This document shows positions 8,592-16,972 of a stretch of DNA of 64,000 bases, one piece after another. The stretch comes from Brenneria roseae subsp. roseae (lineage in GTDB: Bacteria > Pseudomonadota > Gammaproteobacteria > Enterobacterales > Enterobacteriaceae), in assembly GCF_003115845.1 (NCBI RefSeq), contig NZ_KZ819023.1, forward strand, positions 1 through 64,000. Direction: 5' to 3'. The position numbers and the translations under genes were made by a program. The notes beneath the pieces are model-generated. The model worked only from the letters and a program-made list of their open reading frames with translations, did not search any database and was not told where the DNA came from. Numbering within the stretch: position 1 is the stretch's first letter; every line of letters begins with the position of its first letter.

Positions 8592-8678
8592 GCCCGGGTG
8601 GTGGAATCGGTAGACACAAGGGATTTAAAATCCCTCGGCGTACGCGCTGTGCGGGTTCAAGTCCCGCCCCGGGCACCA
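8592..8678 (+). tRNA. leuZ: tRNA-Leu (TAA)
   Basis: This 87-nt class II tRNA has acceptor GCCCGGG/CCCGGGC, anticodon loop TTTAAAA (TAA), a long variable arm CGGCGTACGCGCTG and an encoded CCA. It is 8 bases after tRNA-Cys and last in the array. Confidence 0.96.
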
Positions 8679-8688
8679 TCCTGAAATC

Positions 8689-8717
8689 AATAGACGTCAA
8701 CCGACGTCTATTTTTTT
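8689..8717 (+). terminator. intrinsic terminator of the tRNA operon
   Basis: AATAGACGTC (8689-8698) and GACGTCTATT (8703-8712) form a perfect 10-bp stem with loop AACC and a following T run. It lies 10 bases after the tRNA-Leu CCA. Confidence 0.88.
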
Positions 8718-8721
8718 GTGT

Positions 8722-8985
8722 ATAGAAAACCCCCAGCTAGGCTGGGGGTTCCGTAAAGCTTTCAGCTATAAGCCGGTTATAAAAACCCCTTTTGATTTGT
8801 TAAAACACCTTGCGGTCTGGCAACTGCAAAAGTTAAACAAAAATTGAAAGGGGGTCCCAATGGGGGACGAAAAGAGCTTAGCGCACACCCGATGGAACTG
8901 TAAATATCACATAGTATTTGCGCCGAAATACCGAAGACAGGTGTTCTACGGAGAAAAACGCAGGGCGATAGGCAGCGTATTACAG
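8722..8985 (+). mobile_element. IS200-type remnant, left end only
   Basis: The left end of an IS200/IS605-family element is present. A hairpin AACCCCCAGC/GCTGGGGGTT (8728-8750) is followed by the typical 5' leader in which ACCCCTTTT near 8785 can pair with AAAGGGGGT near 8848 to hide the transposase ribosome site. Then come the first ~37 codons of the transposase tnpA. The remaining about three quarters of the transposase and the right end are missing. It sits directly after the tRNA operon terminator. The exact ends are estimated by eye. Confidence 0.8.
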
Positions 8986-9150
8986 ACACTGGCCCTTATT
9001 GAGCTGGGGAAACAGGCGGGATTTTCACTGATGGAAATAGCCGGCATGTTTGATCTGGAAGGGAAACCGATACCTGACCGGGGCAGACTGGCAGCGAAGG
9101 CCAGAGAAATTGACAAAACGATCCAGCCTTTGACTTCAATTTATGCATAG
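8860..9150 (+). pseudogene. chimera: IS200 transposase start fused to a MerR-family fragment
   Basis: The open frame begins as IS200 TnpA (MGDEKSLAHTRWNCKYHIVF, then APKYRRQVFYGEKRRAIGSV). The HUH residues of the family (histidines and catalytic tyrosine) lie in the deleted part. After about residue 38 it switches to sequence typical of the middle of a MerR regulator: LALIELGKQAGFSLMEIAGM, then an aspartate-rich turn and AAKAREIDKTI, the dimerisation helix. It stops at residue 96. The MerR part lacks the DNA-binding start. The fused frame is probably an accident of deletion or insertion, not a working protein. Confidence 0.75.
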
Positions 9151-9369
9151 ATTGGTTCTCTACCCGAGCTACTGCGTTTGCAGGTCCTGATATTTGAGAA
9201 CGATAAAATTTAGATGTGTCGCCGTCGCGCAAATGGAGAATCTGGATTTCTTGCCGGGGTACGCTGAAATCCAAATCCGAAAGAGTATTTCTGCCAGCTA
9301 CCCGGCAGTGATATGAGCGATTACAGGGCAATCGTTTGTTGATGAATGGGTATCATTGTCGATTAATAG

Positions 9370-9588
9370 TTAGCTGATTTTTCGACATAAGAATTTGTTT
9401 TTTATTACCCCATCGAAGAAACGCCCTTTCGATACTACTGCTTCAGAAATAAATTTCCCATAAGTGCGCTCAGAAACGTTAATATATTGATAGATCTCTT
9501 TATTATGAAATTCTATTTCAAGAATGCGTTTCTTGGGATCATAGCCAATCGAACGAATCCTTGATGATGATACGGGTTGCCGCTGCAA
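9370..9588 (-). CDS. KTSC-domain protein (72 aa)
   Basis: Residues 5-65 fit the KTSC fold seen at the C-terminus of lysyl-tRNA synthetase-related and stand-alone phage or plasmid proteins: VSSSRIRSIGYDPKKRILEI, then a short IYQYINVSERTYGKF segment and a KGRFFDGVIKNKF end. The function of stand-alone KTSC proteins is not established. The start is TTG at 9588 with GGAGGG 7 bases upstream, the best ribosome site in the area. It lies alone between IS-derived debris and dosC, and may have come with mobile DNA. Confidence 0.65.
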   Translation of the reverse strand: MQRQPVSSSRIRSIGYDPKKRILEIEFHNKEIYQYINVSERTYGKFISEAVVSKGRFFDGVIKNKFLCRKIS

Positions 9589-9761
9589 TGTTATCCCTCC
9601 TTTGAGTTAAAATACCGAAATAGACTATAAAGGATTTTAAGCATGCTGTGTTGTTGATGATCATGCTTATCAGTTGAATGTTTATCAGAGTTTTGGCTTG
9701 TAGGTTAGTAAAATTAATAACGGCAGGTGTTTCTGGTGTGAATTTGAACAATTCTGAGCAG

Positions 9762-9777
9762 GGCCGCACGAGCGGCC
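9762..9777 (-). terminator. GC-rich hairpin after dosC
   Basis: GGCCGC/GCGGCC with a 4-nt loop lies about 15 bases beyond the dosC stop. There is no T run, so it is only a candidate terminator or 3'-end protector. Confidence 0.35.
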
Positions 9778-9791
9778 GCCTGACTGGAGTT

Positions 9792-11222
9792 TCAGTTTTT
9801 CCGCAAGTCATCTTCTGATGCATATTCAACGCGGTTTCGACCATTGGCTTTGGCTTTATATAGCGCGTCATCGGCAGACTTGATCAGGCACTCATAATCA
9901 GGATGTCCACTATAGACCGCGATACCTGCGCTGATCGTGGTTGTTATGGTTTTACCATTTTGAAGATGGATTTGGTGATCCTGAATTTTTTCTCTGAGCC
10001 TCTCGATCAGAGCGTAAGCCGCGAATTTTGGCGTTTCGATTAACACTACCATGAACTCTTCACCACCATAGCGGAAAATATAATCACTGTTTCTGGTATT
10101 TTCGTACAGAATTTCTGCGATGCTTTTCAATACGATATCGCCTGTCGCATGACCATAGGTGTCGTTGATTGACTTAAAATGATCAATATCGATCATTGTC
10201 ACGGTAAGAGCCGAATTGGAGTGCATAGCCAGAGCGGTTTCATGTCGCAGAATTGTCGGTAGAAAACGGCGATTCAGTAACAGGGTCAACGTGTCTTTGC
10301 CACTTTCCAGCTTCTGGACATCATCAAATAACGATCCTAGCAACATATTGATTTTATAAATTTTACTTCTCACCGATTTAAGTAAAGGTGAATAGTTGCT
10401 TGGCGATAACGGACTTACTTTGCTGTAATGATTAATATAGTTGTCTGTTTCAACAATTAAGTCACTGATGACTTTGATCCCCTGAGCATTATTGAAGCTG
10501 GATTTTCCTTTATGATTGAACCATAAACCAAACTCCGATCCGCTGAGTTCAGGAATACTGGCCAACGGAGCTCCGGTGGCTACGCTGAAAATGAATGCAT
10601 TCTCCCAATTTAACAATGCCGCATTTTGACGTTCTCTCTCCATTCCCGCGTTCTCCAGGATAGAGAACAGTCTGTAGGACTCTTCGTTTTTAGCTGCTCG
10701 ATCGTGTGACTGAGAATAGGTTCTGCTCATAATTTCGATGGCAATATCTATCGATATTGAAGCAAAACGCATGGCTTCAAAGCATAATGGATCATTGCCC
10801 GTTTCTGGTAATATGTCTTCGTAAAGCGTCCATTTTAAACGTCGGGCTCCTCGCTCCACCAGCTCGACAGGAATGCCAATCCGTGCATGGATTTGTCCAA
10901 TTTTTTTCTGATGTTCAATAAGCGCAGGCAGATCTTCTCCCGTGTTAGACAGGATACTGGCGACCCATTTACACATCGAACCATAGAGTCGATCATGAAC
11001 TTGTTGGCGTGAGAGAAAGAAAGCCGCTTCTTTGTCTTGCAGCATGTAAGAATAGAACTCTTCCGCGAGGTCGGCAGACTTTTCGTCGGCCAGTCTTTGT
11101 AGCAGATTAAAAGCCTCGGGCGATGTTATCGCCAACAGCTCTTTCCACTCTGACGTTATCACCTGATTGTAGATTACTTCATTGTTCGCCATTCGTTTAT
11201 TGGAATCCAGGAGCTCGTTCAA
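9792..11222 (-). CDS. dosC: globin-coupled diguanylate cyclase DosC (476 aa)
   Basis: This oxygen-sensing enzyme makes cyclic di-GMP from two GTP. Residues about 30-180 form the sensor globin, with the proximal histidine in IGQIHARIGIP. The middle domain (about 190-310) contains FGLWFNHKGK as in E. coli DosC. The C-terminal GGDEF domain (about 315-470) has an intact RYGGEEF active site, the substrate-binding MIDIDHFKSINDTYGH and an RNSD inhibitory I-site just upstream, so product inhibition is expected. The start is TTG at 11222; an in-frame ATG at 11192 is the alternative. E. coli pairs dosC with the phosphodiesterase dosP; no dosP is adjacent here. Placement near the flagellar genes fits a role in the motile-to-sessile choice (inference). 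Confidence 0.88.
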   Translation of the reverse strand: MNELLDSNKRMANNEVIYNQVITSEWKELLAITSPEAFNLLQRLADEKSADLAEEFYSYMLQDKEAAFFLSRQQVHDRLYGSMCKWVASILSNTGEDLPALIEHQKKIGQIHARIGIPVELVERGARRLKWTLYEDILPETGNDPLCFEAMRFASISIDIAIEIMSRTYSQSHDRAAKNEESYRLFSILENAGMERERQNAALLNWENAFIFSVATGAPLASIPELSGSEFGLWFNHKGKSSFNNAQGIKVISDLIVETDNYINHYSKVSPLSPSNYSPLLKSVRSKIYKINMLLGSLFDDVQKLESGKDTLTLLLNRRFLPTILRHETALAMHSNSALTVTMIDIDHFKSINDTYGHATGDIVLKSIAEILYENTRNSDYIFRYGGEEFMVVLIETPKFAAYALIERLREKIQDHQIHLQNGKTITTTISAGIAVYSGHPDYECLIKSADDALYKAKANGRNRVEYASEDDLRKN

Positions 11223-11440
11223 CGTTCAATCTCTTCTGCGGGTACGGTACGCGTTACGCACTTGTATTAAAGTAAAAAACGATTAGTTTAACGTAATTGG
11301 GCACTTTTAGTTGGGGGAGTTTGCCAATATCTTATCGTTAAGGTTAGCAAGGCTAACTGTTTTCTTCGTAAGAAACGATGACGATTTTCATGGATGATGG
11401 TGGGTTTTGTTCTTTTGTGAATTTTTTTTGAGAAAAACCA

Positions 11441-11641
11441 ATGAAAGTCAATGATTTAGTGACGGTAAAAACAGACGGTGACGCCAGGCGAGAAGGCGTG
11501 GTTCTGGAGATTGAAGTGTTTCAGGAAGGGACAATGTATTTAGTATCGCTTAAGGATTATCCTGCGGGTATTTGGTTTTTTAATGAAGTTGAGAGTAAAG
11601 ACGGGACATTTGTCGAACCTATCAATCCTGCTGAAAAATAA
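11441..11641 (+). CDS. dsrB: DsrB family protein (66 aa)
   Basis: It begins [20 protein letters not shown] and contains [13 protein letters not shown] and GIWFFNE, which is E. coli DsrB almost residue for residue (62 aa there). The fold is probably a small beta barrel; function is unknown. In E. coli it lies beside the regulator rcsA and the small RNA DsrA and depends on RpoS. Neither rcsA nor a DsrA-like RNA is visible here. The ribosome site before the ATG is weak (GAGAAAAACC). Confidence 0.88.
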   Translation: MKVNDLVTVKTDGDARREGVVLEIEVFQEGTMYLVSLKDYPAGIWFFNEVESKDGTFVEPINPAEK

Positions 11642-11690
11642 CCGCTCACAGGTATTGGCTTCACCAATGCGTGGCCAATACCTGTAGCGG
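11642..11690. terminator. long hairpin between convergent dsrB and mcp
   Basis: CCGCT-C-ACAGGTATTGGC (11642-11659) pairs with GCCAATACCTGT-AGCGG (11674-11690). The stem has 17 bp with one bulge. It lies between two convergent genes and could serve both, although T runs are lacking. Confidence 0.5.
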
Positions 11691-11711
11691 TGAGGAAGTT
11701 ATCTTGCCGGA

Positions 11712-13439
11712 TTAAAACGTTTCCCAGTTATCGCTATGTTGTCTGGCGCTCTGGCCCGGTAGTGCCAGGGAGGCATTTGATCTGGAGGTTAACGCTGCCT
11801 GCTCCTTTGGCGCCGAAGCATACAGCTGCGACTGGTGGTTGGATAACTTGAATGTTGCTACTGCCCGGGTCAACACGGCCGCTTGTTCTTCCAATGACGC
11901 GGCGGCGGCGCTGGCCTCTTGTACTAACGCCGCATTCTGTTGTGTCACGCTGTCCATTTCAGCGATCGCTTGACCAACCTGAGAGATACCCCGACTTTGC
12001 TCATCGGACGCTGAGGCAATTTCACCCATGATGTCGGTGACATTGGTAACGGCATTCACAATTTCCCGCATGGTCTGACCTGCATTATCAACTAATACTG
12101 AGCCGCTATTGACCAAATTGACGGACTCGGAGATAAGCGTTTCTATCTCTTTCGCTGCCTGGGCGCTGCGTTGTGCCAGATTGCGCACTTCACCGGCAAC
12201 GACGGCGAAACCTCTTCCTTGTTCACCCGCTCTGGCTGCTTCTACGGCAGCGTTCAAAGCCAGAATGTTGGTCTGAAACGCAATGCTGTTAATCACGCTG
12301 GTGATTTCAGATATCTTTTTGGAGCTACCTGAAATGTTACTCATGGTGTTGACGACATTGGCAACAATTTCGCCACCTTGTTTCGCTTTGCCTGATGCAT
12401 TCGCGGCAAGCTGGCTGGCGTGGTGAGCGTTCTCCGAGTTTTGTTTCACGGTTGCTGTCAGTTGCTCCATGCTCGCCGCTGTTTGTTCCAGCGCCGCGGC
12501 TTGTTGTTCTGTACGTGAAGACAAGTCGGTATTGCCAGAGGTAATTTCCGTCGAGCCTTGATAGATGGAGTCAGCGCTTTCCCTGACGGTTGTTACGGTG
12601 GTGACCAGCGAAGACTGCATTTGCTGAACATTATGGCCCAATGTGCCAATTTCATTTCTGCCATAGTTATCGGGAACCTGAGTGAGGTCACCTTGGGCGA
12701 TCCGTTGAATCCGGCTGACTAAATTATTTATCGGTTTAATGAGTGCTCGTCTGAGGAGCATGAAAGTCAGGAAGGTCAAAACAAGCGCAATAGCAAAACT
12801 GACGCCCGTCAATGTGTACCCTAATATGGCGTTGGCGTGAGCCGTATCATTCAGGTCTTTTGCGCGCTGTGTCCGATAAGCTACCGCCTCGAGCAAAGGC
12901 TTGTTGTAGGCCAGGTCCAGTACGCGGGTTTCTTCCGATTCCAGCGTAATAACTTCTTCAAACAGGCCTTCTTTTGCGGAGGTCAGCATTGGCATGATGC
13001 CGTGATTGACATATTCATCGTAAGCTTTACGTAAGTCTGCATCTAGCGCTGAGTCCTGGGCGCTTTTGACCGGGCGTTGTTCATAAACGAGAAAAGCCTG
13101 TTTGGATTGCTCTACACGTTGCAACGCCTGCTTCAGGTTATCATTAAAAACGTCAGAATCACCAATACGTGCGGCAGCAGCAGCCTGAATCAATAATAAG
13201 CGAGCTGTTTGGAGATGGTTGGAACTGTTTGATATCCCCATTCTGATATCAATCTCTTGTGTCACATCGGACAGTGACTGATTGCTGCGCTGTAAAAAAT
13301 AGCTGGATGTCCCTATGGATAAGGCAAACAGCAGCATAATCCCGCCTAGAATAATGACGAATAAAGGAACCAGCCGTAAGTTACTCAACAAGCCTGTTTT
13401 ACCCTGCTGCTCAGACCTTGAAGTTATTTTCATATCCAT
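11712..13439 (-). CDS. methyl-accepting chemotaxis protein (575 aa)
   Basis: This is a transmembrane chemoreceptor. A first membrane helix (about 25-48) precedes a periplasmic four-helix-bundle sensor (about 50-205), a second helix (about 206-230), a HAMP domain (about 230-285) and a cytoplasmic signalling domain with the invariant hairpin tip around [20 protein letters not shown]. It ends in NWETF, the pentapeptide that docks CheR and CheB. The sensor domain differs from Tsr and Tar, and its ligand cannot be told from sequence. It stands outside the che operon. No clear sigma-28 promoter was found upstream. The start could also be the ATG two codons downstream. Confidence 0.92.
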   Translation of the reverse strand: MDMKITSRSEQQGKTGLLSNLRLVPLFVIILGGIMLLFALSIGTSSYFLQRSNQSLSDVTQEIDIRMGISNSSNHLQTARLLLIQAAAAARIGDSDVFNDNLKQALQRVEQSKQAFLVYEQRPVKSAQDSALDADLRKAYDEYVNHGIMPMLTSAKEGLFEEVITLESEETRVLDLAYNKPLLEAVAYRTQRAKDLNDTAHANAILGYTLTGVSFAIALVLTFLTFMLLRRALIKPINNLVSRIQRIAQGDLTQVPDNYGRNEIGTLGHNVQQMQSSLVTTVTTVRESADSIYQGSTEITSGNTDLSSRTEQQAAALEQTAASMEQLTATVKQNSENAHHASQLAANASGKAKQGGEIVANVVNTMSNISGSSKKISEITSVINSIAFQTNILALNAAVEAARAGEQGRGFAVVAGEVRNLAQRSAQAAKEIETLISESVNLVNSGSVLVDNAGQTMREIVNAVTNVTDIMGEIASASDEQSRGISQVGQAIAEMDSVTQQNAALVQEASAAAASLEEQAAVLTRAVATFKLSNHQSQLYASAPKEQAALTSRSNASLALPGQSARQHSDNWETF

Positions 13440-14110
13440 TCGCTCATTTTCAGGAGAAGTAATAACGATTTACCATACCGCCGACAGAGGATATTGGCGT
13501 TATGGGATCAAAATTTGCACGGAGGGCGAGTATGCCCAAAACAGCAATGTAAAATATAATCGGCACATCCTGGTAAACCTTAATGCGATTCAGCGAGATC
13601 CCGATCACGCTTTGGGTGTTTCAAAAAAAACAAAATAAAATTGCTGTTAAATTATACAAACAGATGACTGTTTGATGATAAAAAATGAAATTTCGCTGGC
13701 ATTTTGTTTGTGTTTTTATTTTCTCCACGGGGAATGATTCCAGGAAAACGGCTTATTGTTATTACCAATAAAAAGTTTTTTAATTGCAGCATCATATTGT
13801 CTGCGTTGGGAATGTTCATCTTGCGATTAAAATTGGTGATGAATTATTTCATCTCGCAGATAGCGGATATTTCTGGGGGATATGAAAATAACAAGTTGAA
13901 TTTTTATGAATCATTCAGATAGTTAATAGGGCTTGCTAACGTAATGGTTTTAAATATAAATTATGTTATCCGAAGGGTTAATTTCACCCCGTTGGCGGGT
14001 TTTTGTTGTTATTGTCGCCTCTGTTTTTTCTTTTGCGACATTTAGGGTGAACAAACGTCATAATAACAGTCTCTGAGTTTTATTCAGAGACTGTTACGTG
14101 TAACGTTATA
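13440..14110. other. intergenic region between mcp and the alcohol dehydrogenase
   Basis: The region is A/T-rich and has no supported gene. A 72-codon ORF on the plus strand (13704-13922) lacks a ribosome site and familiar sequence. Two hairpins lie at its right end: CCCG-TTGG-CGGG followed by TTTTTG (about 13988-14005) and the long stem at 14064-14096. Confidence 0.5.
14064..14096 (-). terminator. terminator of the alcohol dehydrogenase gene
   Basis: TAACAGTCTCTGA and TCAGAGACTGTTA form a perfect 13-bp stem with a 7-nt loop, about 14 bases past the stop codon on the minus strand. The following minus-strand sequence (TTATTATG) is moderately T-rich. Confidence 0.6.
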
Positions 14111-15262
14111 CTAATAACTTAATCTCAAAATCTCTCTGGCAACCGATTCATCAATGTCTTTATGCTCGCCCTGAGGAAGAATGTTGAAGGTGTCCAGACT
14201 GGTTATGATTTCTTCAACTGCATTTTCAGGTAGATCATAATCCCGCATACGCGTTCTTAACCCCATGGATTCAAAAAACTCCCGCGTTTTATTGATTGCC
14301 TGCTGAATTCGCTGTTCAGTATCGCCATCGGTTAATTGCCAGACCCGCTCTGCATACTGTAGTAATTTTTGCTGTTTTTTCGTCCGCTGGACATGAAGTA
14401 ATGCGGGTAGCAAGACTGCCAATGTCTGTGCGTGATCCAGACCATATAATGCGGTTAATTGATGTCCAATACGATGTGTGGCCCAGTCCTGAGGAACACC
14501 AGCGCCAATTAATCCATTTAAAGCCAGAGTTGCACTCCAGGTTATTGTTGCTCGAACATCATAATTCTCTGGTTCACTCAAGGCTTTTGGTCCTTCTTCT
14601 ATCAGCGTCAATAAAAGCCCTTCAGCAAACCTGTCTTGCACTTTCCCATAAACGGGGTAGGTCAGGTATTGTTCAATCACATGAACAAATGCATCAACAA
14701 TGCCATTGGCGACTTGCCGTTCAGGCAGTGTGTACGATTTTTGAGGATCGAGAACAGCGAATCTGGGGAACAATAATGGATGGTTATAACCTGTTTTTAC
14801 CCCAAGAGTCGTGTTAGAAACAACCGCGGTGGCATTCATCTCCGAGCCCGTTGCCGGCAGCGTCATAACACACCCTAAAGGCAACGCTTTGCTCAAGGGC
14901 CGTTTTTTGACCCAGATATCCCAAATATCGTCCTGGTAAACGGCGGCGGCGATAAATTTTGTTCCATCTACAACAGAACCGCCACCGACGGCAAGCAGGA
15001 AGTCAATGTTGTTTTCTTTAACGAGCGCTACGGCTTTCATCAGCGTGTCAACATGGGGATTGGGTTCAATCCCGCCAAACTCAATGTAGTCGCGTTCTCC
15101 AAGCGCGGCTCGAACTTCATTCAGCGTACCGTATTTTTCCGCGCTGCCACCGCCATAGGTAATCAGAACTTTTGCATGGATTGGGATGTATTGGGTGATG
15201 CTCGACACTTTCTGGCGTCCGAAAAGGATTCGTGTCGGATTGTAGTACTCAAAGTCGTTCAT
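14111..15262 (-). CDS. yqhD: YqhD-type iron/zinc-dependent alcohol dehydrogenase (383 aa)
   Basis: This group III (metal-dependent) alcohol dehydrogenase reduces aldehydes such as methylglyoxal, glycolaldehyde and lipid-derived aldehydes with NADPH. The dinucleotide motif is YGGGSAEKYGT (about 35-46) and the inner motif LLAVGGGSVVDGTKF (about 89-103). Metal ligands are expected from DAFVHVIEQ and from the histidines in HRIGHQLTALYGLDHAQ, as in E. coli YqhD (387 aa, clearly homologous throughout). It is transcribed away from flhDC and shares their regulatory spacer. In E. coli yqhD is controlled by the AraC-type YqhC, which is not nearby here, so this may be a paralogue rather than the orthologue. 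Confidence 0.87.
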   Translation of the reverse strand: MNDFEYYNPTRILFGRQKVSSITQYIPIHAKVLITYGGGSAEKYGTLNEVRAALGERDYIEFGGIEPNPHVDTLMKAVALVKENNIDFLLAVGGGSVVDGTKFIAAAVYQDDIWDIWVKKRPLSKALPLGCVMTLPATGSEMNATAVVSNTTLGVKTGYNHPLLFPRFAVLDPQKSYTLPERQVANGIVDAFVHVIEQYLTYPVYGKVQDRFAEGLLLTLIEEGPKALSEPENYDVRATITWSATLALNGLIGAGVPQDWATHRIGHQLTALYGLDHAQTLAVLLPALLHVQRTKKQQKLLQYAERVWQLTDGDTEQRIQQAINKTREFFESMGLRTRMRDYDLPENAVEEIITSLDTFNILPQGEHKDIDESVAREILRLSY

Positions 15263-15563
15263 GAATGTATCTCCATGTTGTCCCTGATTGTTAAAAAATC
15301 GCTGGATACTGCTTCAGAGTGTGAGATAAGAACTGTTTTGGTTAGTCACATAAATTTTAAGTAAAGAATATATGCCTGTATATCATGTGGATATCCAGGA
15401 TGGATTGAAAATATATTTACCTATCATTTAGATAGCAATCAAATTGTTTTTATAACATATTATTTTCAACGGTTTTTGTAACGTTTTATGCAACTTCCTG
15501 AACCAAAAATGCACATTAAAGAGCTCTTACCAGATAGAAAATTACACGCAAAGCTTCCAAAAA

Positions 15564-15579
15564 TGTGATCTACATCACA
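15564..15579. promoter_or_regulatory. CRP-cAMP binding site upstream of flhDC
   Basis: TGTGATCTACATCACA is a perfect match to TGTGA-N6-TCACA. CRP activates flhDC in E. coli from a site well upstream of the start, so catabolite control of motility is expected here. The site could also act on the divergent dehydrogenase gene. Confidence 0.88.
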
Positions 15580-15647
15580 TAATCACTAAAATCATGATCC
15601 GCTCGCGTTGTATGTGCTACGGATTAGGCGGTACAGTTGCTCTGTTT

Positions 15648-15661
15648 TAGGATTAATCCTA
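15648..15661. promoter_or_regulatory. RcsAB-like box upstream of flhDC
   Basis: TAGGATTAATCCTA is a perfect 14-base palindrome close to the RcsAB consensus TAAGAATATTCCTA. In E. coli an RcsAB box near the flhDC start represses motility when the envelope-stress phosphorelay is active. Position, about 250 bases before flhD, fits that role. Confidence 0.7.
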
Positions 15662-15905
15662 TGCTCTGGTTGGGAACGATTTCTCTGTCGGATCCCGTTG
15701 GGTAAAGGATGAATGGATTCGGAAGAAATGGATAAAGTTGGCAGCAGCAAGCAGCATTACTGTCCTAATAAGAAATGTAAATATAGTAACCTGGTATCTG
15801 GCACTGATAGTTTTTTATGCCATCAATGGAGAGTGATTTTTGAACTGGGCGATATGGTCTATCACCTAACTTATGTTTTAAACATAGCCTGTCGGGATGG
15901 GAAAT

Positions 15906-16256
15906 ATGGGTACCTCTGAATTACTCAAACACATTTATGACATTAATCTGTCTTATTTGTTACTGGCACAACGTTTAATTAATGATGAAAAAGCGTCAGC
16001 GATGTTTCGGTTGGGCATTGATGAAGCCATGGCCGATATGCTGATGCAGCTGACTTTGCCGCAGATGGTTAAATTAGCAGAAACTAATCAACTGATATGT
16101 CATTTCCGTTTTAATGATCACAATACAATCAAGCTCTTGACTCAAGAGTCGCGTGTGGACGATTTACAACAGATTCATACGGGAATTTTGCTGTCGAGTC
16201 ACTTATTACAACAGTTAACTTCGAAAGAAGAAAACTTGCCTAAGAAAAGGGCATAG
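15906..16256 (+). CDS. flhD: flagellar master regulator subunit FlhD (116 aa)
   Basis: FlhD forms the FlhD4C2 complex with FlhC and activates class 2 flagellar promoters with sigma-70. The all-helical protein carries [20 protein letters not shown] at residues 3-22, ALTLPQ-like [15 protein letters not shown] and [12 protein letters not shown], as in E. coli (116 aa). The ATG at 15906 gives the family length. An in-frame ATG 9 bases upstream would add three residues and cannot be excluded. It is followed by flhC after 2 bases. Confidence 0.96.
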   Translation: MGTSELLKHIYDINLSYLLLAQRLINDEKASAMFRLGIDEAMADMLMQLTLPQMVKLAETNQLICHFRFNDHNTIKLLTQESRVDDLQQIHTGILLSSHLLQQLTSKEENLPKKRA

Positions 16257-16258
16257 TA

Positions 16259-16837
16259 ATGGCGGAGAAAAGTATTATTCAGGAAGCGAAAGACATTCAG
16301 TTAGCGATGGAGCTTATTTCGCTCGGTGCTCGCTTGCAGATGTTGGAAAGTGAAACACAGTTAAGCCGCGGACGTTTGATTAAACTGTATAAAGAACTTA
16401 GAGGTAGTCCGCCGCCAAAGGGAATGTTGCCATTTTCAACGGATTGGTTTATGACCTGGGAACAGAATATTCATTCATCAATGTTCTATAATGCATACAG
16501 CTTCTTAATGAAAAGTGGGCAATGTAACGGAGTTGAAGCGGTAATCAAATCTTATCGTCTTTATTTGGAACAATGTTCACCACAAAGTGACTCCCCGTTG
16601 TTGGCGTTGACTCGCGCATGGACATTGGTCCGATTTGTCGACAGTGGCATGTTGCAGCTTTCCGCGTGTAGTTGCTGCAGCGGTATGTTTATCACCCATG
16701 CGCATCAGCCTAAAAACAGTTTTGTTTGTAGCTTGTGCCAACCCCCCTCCAGAGCAGTAAAAAGGCGTAAACTTTCGCAAAATCTTGCCGATATAATACC
16801 TCAACTGCTGGATGAACAGGTAAAACACGCAGTCTGA
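16259..16837 (+). CDS. flhC: flagellar master regulator subunit FlhC (192 aa)
   Basis: FlhC is the DNA-contacting partner of FlhD. It has the same length as in E. coli. The zinc site is intact: C137 and C140 (with an extra C139) and C157 and C160. Residues 1-130 are helical. The ATG lies 2 bases after the flhD stop, so translation is coupled. A terminator at 16859-16896 separates it from motA. Confidence 0.97.
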   Translation: MAEKSIIQEAKDIQLAMELISLGARLQMLESETQLSRGRLIKLYKELRGSPPPKGMLPFSTDWFMTWEQNIHSSMFYNAYSFLMKSGQCNGVEAVIKSYRLYLEQCSPQSDSPLLALTRAWTLVRFVDSGMLQLSACSCCSGMFITHAHQPKNSFVCSLCQPPSRAVKRRKLSQNLADIIPQLLDEQVKHAV

Positions 16838-16858
16838 GCCTGGTAGCGATTTGTGAAT

Positions 16859-16896
16859 CTATCACTGTTTGTTATTAAGGGCAGTGATAGATTTTT
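16859..16896 (+). terminator. intrinsic terminator after flhDC
   Basis: CTATCACTG (16859-16867) pairs with CAGTGATAG (16882-16890); loop of 14 nt; then ATTTTTC. It lies 21 bases beyond the flhC stop. Confidence 0.8.
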
Positions 16897-16972
16897 CCTC
16901 AAGTAATTCCTGGCTACGTACACTGCGCTTTTACTCACCTTCCGCCCACCTTTTTTATTATAAGGAATTCTT

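Larger units (their letters stand above)
15263..15905. other. flhDC regulatory region and long leader
   Basis: This 643-base spacer lies between the divergent dehydrogenase gene and flhD. It holds a perfect CRP palindrome (15564-15579) and an RcsAB-like palindrome (15648-15661), followed by a likely leader of about 250 bases. Long, multiply regulated flhDC leaders are usual in enterobacteria. An open frame of 68 codons (15713-15919) begins in this leader and overlaps the flhD start; whether it is translated is unknown. Confidence 0.7.

Noticed and set aside
8996..9331. 111-codon minus-strand ORF across the MerR fragment
   Set aside because: More than half of it is the complement of the MerR-derived frame; the remainder has no recognisable sequence.
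11342..11357. GTTAGC/GCTAAC hairpin before dsrB, considered as a DsrA-like small RNA end
   Set aside because: Only a 6-bp stem, and nothing in the upstream sequence resembles DsrA.
13704..13922. 72-codon ORF between the chemoreceptor and the dehydrogenase
   Set aside because: A/T-driven composition, no ribosome site and no similarity I can see.
14296..14817. 173-codon ORF antisense to the alcohol dehydrogenase
   Set aside because: Complement of a gene with clear motifs on the other strand.
16905..16935. Sigma-28-like sequence before motA (TCAAGTAA with a weak -10)
   Set aside because: The -10 region (GTACACTG) does not match GCCGATAA, so no promoter is claimed.
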